From the NCBI GenBank assembly GCA_022402405.1, contig JAKRSG010000307.1, positions 1-7,175 of the forward strand: DNA of 7,175 nucleotides, given 5' to 3'. The first letter of the stretch is position 1, and every line of letters starts with the position of its first letter. The DNA is from Bacteroidia bacterium (lineage in GTDB: Bacteria > Bacteroidota > Bacteroidia > UKL13-3). The notes below the pieces were generated by a model. The model had not been told where the DNA came from and did not search any database. It saw only the letters and a list, made by a program, of their open reading frames with translations. Made by a program: the position numbers and the translations under genes. Shown here piece after piece: positions 6,724-7,175 of this stretch.

Positions 6724-7175
6724 ATGACAAGCACACGAAAAGAGCATGATTTTTTAGGTGAGTTAGATATACCAGATCATTTATATTACGGCATACAAAC
6801 ATATAGGGCAAAAGAGAATTTTAATATAACTGGAATTCCCATTTCTAGAGAGCAGCGTTTTATTAAGGCTCTTGGGTATGTTAAGAAAGCAGCGGCACTT
6901 GCGAATAGAGATTGTGGCGTACTAACCGATGAAATAACAGAAGCTATTTGTTTTGGCTGCGATGAGCTTATTGCAGGTAAATACCAAGATCAGTTTGTTA
7001 GCGATTTAATTCAGGGTGGTGCGGGCACTTCTTGTAATATGAATGCTAATGAGGTAATAGCCAATTTGGGCTTAGAATACCTCGGTAGAAAAAAAGGCGA
7101 TTACGAATACTTGCATCCAAACAATCATGTTAACTGCTCGCAGTCTACCAACGATGCATACCCAACAGCATTTAA
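6724..7175 (+). CDS. aspA: Aspartate ammonia-lyase (aspartase), 3' part cut by window edge
   Basis: Aspartase splits L-aspartate into fumarate and ammonia in the cytoplasm, linking amino-acid use to the TCA cycle. Only the first 150 codons are present, of about 470 in the family; the frame is open at the right edge. The N-terminus EHDFLGELDIPDHLYYGIQT fits the fumarase/aspartase superfamily. GGAGTSCNMNANEVIAN (98-114) is the aspartase version of the first substrate-binding loop, where class II fumarases have G-S-G-T-Q-x-N-M-N. HPNNHVNCSQSTND (131-144) supplies Ser141, Thr142 and Asn143, equivalent to substrate-binding residues of known aspartases. The catalytic Ser loop and the third signature lie beyond the window. 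The ATG at 6724 is the only sensible start and follows the lpd terminator by 61 nt. Confidence 0.92.
   Translation, partial: MTSTRKEHDFLGELDIPDHLYYGIQTYRAKENFNITGIPISREQRFIKALGYVKKAAALANRDCGVLTDEITEAICFGCDELIAGKYQDQFVSDLIQGGAGTSCNMNANEVIANLGLEYLGRKKGDYEYLHPNNHVNCSQSTNDAYPTAF

Noticed and set aside
6724..7175. Identification as class II fumarase (FumC)
   Set aside because: The loop reads GGAGTSCNMNANEV rather than the fumarase G-S-G-T-Q-x-N-M-N form, and the N-terminus resembles aspartase.
1..7175. Mobile elements, CRISPR arrays, tRNA or rRNA genes and riboswitches
   Set aside because: No terminal inverted repeats, transposase motifs, spaced repeat arrays, cloverleaf folds or long structured leaders were seen; the intergenic gaps are all under 150 nt.

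Overview
The window reads as chromosomal DNA of a member of the Bacteroidota, probably an environmental or little-studied lineage. It is AT-rich, Shine-Dalgarno sites are weak or absent, and several starts are preceded by boxes resembling the Bacteroidota sigma-factor -7 element TAnnTTTG. It also pairs an outer-membrane beta-barrel gene with a large lipoprotein gene, and its enzymes are of types common in that phylum. No mobile element, CRISPR array, tRNA or rRNA is visible.

Layout from left to right: (1) a small conserved-type cytosolic protein on the + strand, open at the left edge. (2) A two-gene minus-strand unit of an outer-membrane beta-barrel protein followed 5 nt later by a 648-residue lipoprotein of unknown function; its end overlaps the end of the first gene at TTAA. 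(3) A divergent intergenic region of 144 nt, then odhB/sucB (E2 of 2-oxoglutarate dehydrogenase) on the + strand. (4) A minus-strand family 2 glycosyltransferase of the lipopolysaccharide-core (WaaE/KdtX-like) type, whose stop overlaps that of odhB at TTATAA. (5) lpd (dihydrolipoyl dehydrogenase, E3) on the + strand, ending in a clear intrinsic terminator. (6) The first 150 codons of aspA (aspartate ammonia-lyase), cut by the right edge.

The + strand genes share a metabolic theme. OdhB and Lpd are the E2 and E3 components of the 2-oxoglutarate dehydrogenase complex, and AspA releases fumarate from aspartate, so all three feed or run the TCA cycle. The E1 gene (odhA/sucA) is not here, and E2 and E3 are separated by the opposing glycosyltransferase gene. 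The minus-strand genes are all envelope-related. No intergenic stretch exceeds 300 nt. The two least understood genes, and the best candidates for something undescribed, are the beta-barrel/lipoprotein pair. The rest looks like ordinary core metabolism with an unusually tight, strand-alternating layout.
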